Assembly: GCA_009840595.1 (NCBI GenBank)
Contig: VXNK01000020.1
Coordinates: forward strand, 1-64,000
Reading direction: 5' to 3'
DNA: 64,000 nucleotides
Source: Rhodospirillaceae bacterium
GTDB lineage: Bacteria > Pseudomonadota > Alphaproteobacteria > Bin65
Shown here: positions 61,535 through 64,000 of the stretch, in pieces
How positions within the stretch are numbered: position 1 is the stretch's first letter
How the letters are laid out: every line of letters starts with the position of its first letter
Notes under the pieces: generated by a model
Told to the model about the DNA's origin: nothing
Databases searched by the model: none
What the model saw: only the letters and a program-made list of their open reading frames with translations
Made by a program: the position numbers and the translations under genes

Positions 61535-63215
61535 CCTGCCGCCCGGCCTGCTGCTGATCGGCGGCGCGCTCGCCGTCCCGTTCCTGCGCGGCTGGCTGCG
61601 CTGGGCGTGGATGCTGGCGCTGCCGGTCGTCGGCTTCGTCGACCTGATCGGGCTGGAGCACGGCGCCCACGTCACCGTCTCTCTGTTCGACTACGAATTG
61701 CAGCCGGTCCGGGTCGACAGGCTGAGCCTCGCCTTCGGATACATTTTCTACATCGCGGCGTTTCTGGGGATCCTCTACGCCGTCACGATCAACCGGACCG
61801 CCGAGCAGGTCGCCGCGCTGATCTATATGGGCAGCGCCGTCGGCGCGCTCTTCGCCGGCGATCTGATCACCCTCTTCGTCTACTGGGAGGTGACGGCGGT
61901 CGCCTCGGCCTTCGTCGTCTGGGCCGGCAACACCGAACGGTCCTACCGGGCGGGTATGCGCTACCTGGCGGTCCAGGTCGTCTCCGGCGTGCTGCTGCTG
62001 TCCGGCGCGCTGGTGCAGATCGCCGAGACCGGCTCGGTCGCCTTCGCGCAGTCCGGCCTCCAGAGCCTTGCCGGCCTGCTCATTTTCCTCGCTTTCGGCA
62101 TCAAGTGCGCCTTTCCGTTCCTGCACAACTGGCTGCAGGACGCCTATCCGGAAGCGTCGCCGACCGGCACCGTTTTCCTGAGCGCCTTTACCACCAAGCT
62201 GGCGGTCTACGGCCTGGCCCGGGGTTTTGCGGGCGAGGATATCCTGATCTGGATCGGCGCGCTGATGACCGCCTTTCCGATCTTCTACGCGGTGATCGAG
62301 AACGACCTCCGGCGCGTTCTCGCCTACAGCCTCAACAACCAGCTCGGCTTCATGGTCGTCGGTATCGGCATCGGCACGGAGCTGTCGCTGAACGGCACGG
62401 TCGCCCACGCCTTTACGCATATTCTCTACAAATCGCTCCTGTTCATGTCGATGGGCGCGGTGCTGTACCGGGTCGGCACCGTCAAGGGCTCCGAGCTCGG
62501 CGGGCTTTACAAGTCCATGCCGTGGACGGCGGCCTTCTGTATCGTCGGCGCGGCGTCGATTTCGGCCTTTCCCCTGTTCAGCGGTTTCGTCTCGAAATCG
62601 CTCATCATGAGCGCCACGGCCGGCGAAGGACTGCTCTTTATCTGGTTCGTGCTGCTGTTCGCCTCGGCCGGCGTGTTCCACCATTCGGGGATCAAGATTC
62701 CCTATTTCGCGTTCTTCGCGCACGATTCGGGCAAGCGCTGCAAGGAGGCGCCGCTGCCGATGCTGCTCGCGATGGGCGCGACGGCCTTTCTGTGCATCGG
62801 CATCGGCGTCTGGTCGGACCCGCTCTATGCGCTGCTGCCCCATCCGGTCGATTACGTCCCCTATACGACCGCGCATGTCGTGACCCAGCTGCAGCTTCTC
62901 CTGTTCTCGGCGCTGGCCTTCGCCGTGCTGATGCGGACCGGGCTCTATCCGCCGGAGCTGCGCTCGGTCAATCTCGATATCGACTGGATCTACCGGCGGG
63001 GCCTGCCCGCGGCCGGCCGGGCCCTGGCGCGCGTACCGGCAGGGCTGCGCGACGCCCTGGCCGCCGCCGGCGTGCGGACCACGTTCGGTTTCCTCAACCG
63101 CCTGGTCCGGCTCGCCGGCCCGGAAAGCGCGCTCGCCCGCACCTGGCAAACCGCGGGCATGGTCGGCCTGATCGTCATCGTGATGGCCGTCTACCTGGTT
63201 CTGGCGCTGGTGTGA
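61524..63215 (+). CDS. Third MnhD-like proton-conducting subunit
   Basis: 563 residues, about 15 TM helices. FVYWEVTAVASAFVVWAGNT carries the TM5 Glu; KCAFPFLHNWLQDAYPEASP the TM7 Lys; ENDLRRVLAYSLNNQLGFMV the next block; FPLFSGFVSKSLIMSATAGE the later Lys helix. Compared with the other two it has about 70 extra C-terminal residues with an amphipathic stretch and a final TM helix (MVGLIVIVMAVYLVLAL), a little like the lateral helix of NuoL. Last gene of the operon. Confidence 0.92.
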   Translation: MIASLPPGLLLIGGALAVPFLRGWLRWAWMLALPVVGFVDLIGLEHGAHVTVSLFDYELQPVRVDRLSLAFGYIFYIAAFLGILYAVTINRTAEQVAALIYMGSAVGALFAGDLITLFVYWEVTAVASAFVVWAGNTERSYRAGMRYLAVQVVSGVLLLSGALVQIAETGSVAFAQSGLQSLAGLLIFLAFGIKCAFPFLHNWLQDAYPEASPTGTVFLSAFTTKLAVYGLARGFAGEDILIWIGALMTAFPIFYAVIENDLRRVLAYSLNNQLGFMVVGIGIGTELSLNGTVAHAFTHILYKSLLFMSMGAVLYRVGTVKGSELGGLYKSMPWTAAFCIVGAASISAFPLFSGFVSKSLIMSATAGEGLLFIWFVLLFASAGVFHHSGIKIPYFAFFAHDSGKRCKEAPLPMLLAMGATAFLCIGIGVWSDPLYALLPHPVDYVPYTTAHVVTQLQLLLFSALAFAVLMRTGLYPPELRSVNLDIDWIYRRGLPAAGRALARVPAGLRDALAAAGVRTTFGFLNRLVRLAGPESALARTWQTAGMVGLIVIVMAVYLVLALV

Positions 63216-63257
63216 CCGCTCTGCGTGCGCCGCACGGCTACGGTCGCCGGTCTGTAC

Positions 63258-63289
63258 TTGCATTATGCTGTCTATGACTGCATAATGCA
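63258..63289 (+). promoter_or_regulatory. vapBC promoter-operator
   Basis: TTGCAT (63258-63263), 17-nt spacer, CATAAT (63281-63286). The same segment is a perfect dyad: TGCATTATGC (63259-63268) and GCATAATGCA (63280-63289), covering both promoter boxes. The vapB ATG at 63293 lies at the expected transcription start, so the mRNA would be leaderless. Binding of VapBC to the dyad would block polymerase. Confidence 0.7.
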
Positions 63290-63292
63290 TTC

Positions 63293-63529
63293 ATGCCGGT
63301 TCAGATCACGATACGGGGCGTTGCCGAAGAGGTTCGCGACGAGCTGGCGTTGCGCGCGGCGGCGCGCCGCCAGTCCATGCAGGAGTTCCTGCGCGGCGAA
63401 CTGGAGCGGATCGCTTCCCGTCCGTCCATCGATCTCTGGCTCCGGGACGTGCGCCGGCGCAAGGCGGCAGCCGGTTCCACCGTGCCGCGGTCGGCCATTC
63501 TGCGAGCCCGGGACGCGGACCGTAGGTGA
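63293..63529 (+). CDS. vapB: VapB/FitA-type ribbon-helix-helix antitoxin
   Basis: 78 residues. The N-terminus MPVQITIRGVAEEVRDELAL, RAAARRQSMQEFLRGELERI is a ribbon-helix-helix DNA-binding domain of the FitA/VapB kind; the basic C-terminal half (LWLRDVRRRKAAAGS) would wrap the toxin. There is no Shine-Dalgarno sequence between the promoter and ATG. The stop overlaps the vapC GTG (GTGA). Confidence 0.9.
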   Translation: MPVQITIRGVAEEVRDELALRAAARRQSMQEFLRGELERIASRPSIDLWLRDVRRRKAAAGSTVPRSAILRARDADRR

Positions 63530-63945
63530 GCGCCCCGGTCGATTCAGTCGCTGCGGTCGATGCGTCCGTAGTCGTCGCGGCGCTGATCGACGCCGGTCCA
63601 GACGGCAGATGGGCGGAATCGGCCGTCGCCGGGGAGGCGCTGGCCGCGCCGGAACTGATGCTGGCGGAAGCCGCCAATATCCTGCGCCGGCTCGAACGGA
63701 CGAACGCGATCTCCCGTGCCGAAGCAAACGGCGCGCACGCCGACCTGCTCGGACTGAGCATCGAACTGTTTCCCTTCGCCCCGTTCGCCCGCCGCGCCTG
63801 GGAACTGCGCAGCAACCTGACCGTCTACGACGCCTGGTATGTGGCGCTGGCCGAAGCGCTCGGTTGCCCGCTCCTGACGCTGGACCGCAAGCTCAGCCGC
63901 GCGTCCGGCCCGAGATGCCGCTTTATCGTCCCGGCGCGCTCCTGA
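63526..63945 (+). CDS. vapC: VapC PIN-domain toxin
   Basis: 139 residues, PIN-fold RNase. The acidic residues are present: Asp in AAVDASVVVAAL, Glu in LMLAEAANILRRLE, Asp in LTVYDAWYVALAEALG and Asp in LLTLDRKLSRA. VapC toxins cleave tRNA or rRNA until bound by VapB. GTG 63526 overlaps the vapB stop by 4 bp. No gene can be assigned in the remaining 55 bases to the right edge. Confidence 0.93.
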   Translation: MSAPVDSVAAVDASVVVAALIDAGPDGRWAESAVAGEALAAPELMLAEAANILRRLERTNAISRAEANGAHADLLGLSIELFPFAPFARRAWELRSNLTVYDAWYVALAEALGCPLLTLDRKLSRASGPRCRFIVPARS

Positions 63946-64000
63946 GCCGTCCGCGGGCCACCCCCGGGGGCAGGCGGGCCATCACCCGCCGAGGAACAGG

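Noticed and set aside
63946-64000. Part of another gene at the right edge
   Set aside because: Too short and without recognisable motif on either strand.

Overview
The window is chromosomal DNA of a high-GC alphaproteobacterium, most like a Rhodospirillales-type lineage. The evidence is gene content and order typical of that class: purN-purM next to a DUF2066 gene and hdaA; dusB-ntrB-ntrC-ntrY-ntrX-trkA-dat-(HAD)-hfq-hflX in one direction; a fused ispDF; lipA next to a COQ10-type gene; an NDUFS4-like complex I accessory protein; and SAM-II riboswitches ahead of metZ. I cannot name the species from sequence alone.

Region by region. Positions 1-2300 are a lower-GC accessory patch: an edge-truncated trypsin-like protease with a long N-terminal domain, a frameshifted HigA-type antitoxin, a membrane-anchored phage-collar-like protein, and a stretch with no gene. 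Positions 2300-13600 hold pepA, an orphan HigA-like regulator, an amidohydrolase, a DsbA/HCCA-isomerase-like protein, purN-purM, DUF2066, hdaA, an unusual SDR, two membrane proteins and a LigM-like tetrahydrofolate-dependent O-demethylase. Positions 13800-19550 are polyphosphate and phosphohistidine genes (sixA, ppk1, ppx) plus an iron-type alcohol dehydrogenase. Positions 19570-24000, all on the minus strand, are a sensor kinase/response regulator pair, two ICMT/PEMT-type membrane methyltransferases and a small potassium channel. Positions 24150-26110 carry metZ and a rhodanese behind a promoter and two tandem SAM-II-like aptamers. Positions 26250-33000 are tRNA-Ser, a D,D-carboxypeptidase, tmk, holB, metG, tatD and mazG.

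Positions 33100-46320 are one long minus-strand block from dusB down to an inositol monophosphatase, combining nitrogen two-component control (NtrBC, NtrYX), potassium uptake (TrkA), D-amino-acid transamination, Hfq and HflX. Positions 46440-53260 carry ispDF, pgpA, pncC/cinA, a CPBP protease, coq10, lipA, an NDUFS4-like gene, tRNA-Pro, an O-methyltransferase and a histone-deacetylase-like gene. Positions 53420-55415 are a TPP riboswitch with a thiamine-precursor ABC permease and binding protein. Positions 55617-63215 are a tightly overlapped Mrp/Mbx-type cation/proton antiporter operon with three ND2/4/5-like pumps. The window ends with a vapBC toxin-antitoxin pair behind an operator-promoter that predicts a leaderless mRNA.

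The observations most worth following up are: the tandem SAM-II leader of metZ; purM and hflX, whose conserved coding sequence extends upstream of any ATG/GTG/TTG and which share a short repeat there (hflX is also in frame with the UGA of hfq); the edge protease; degenerate ACCGGN-type hexanucleotide arrays recurring in and between unrelated genes; and the composition of the antiporter operon. Interspersed palindromic repeats occupy several intergenic gaps.
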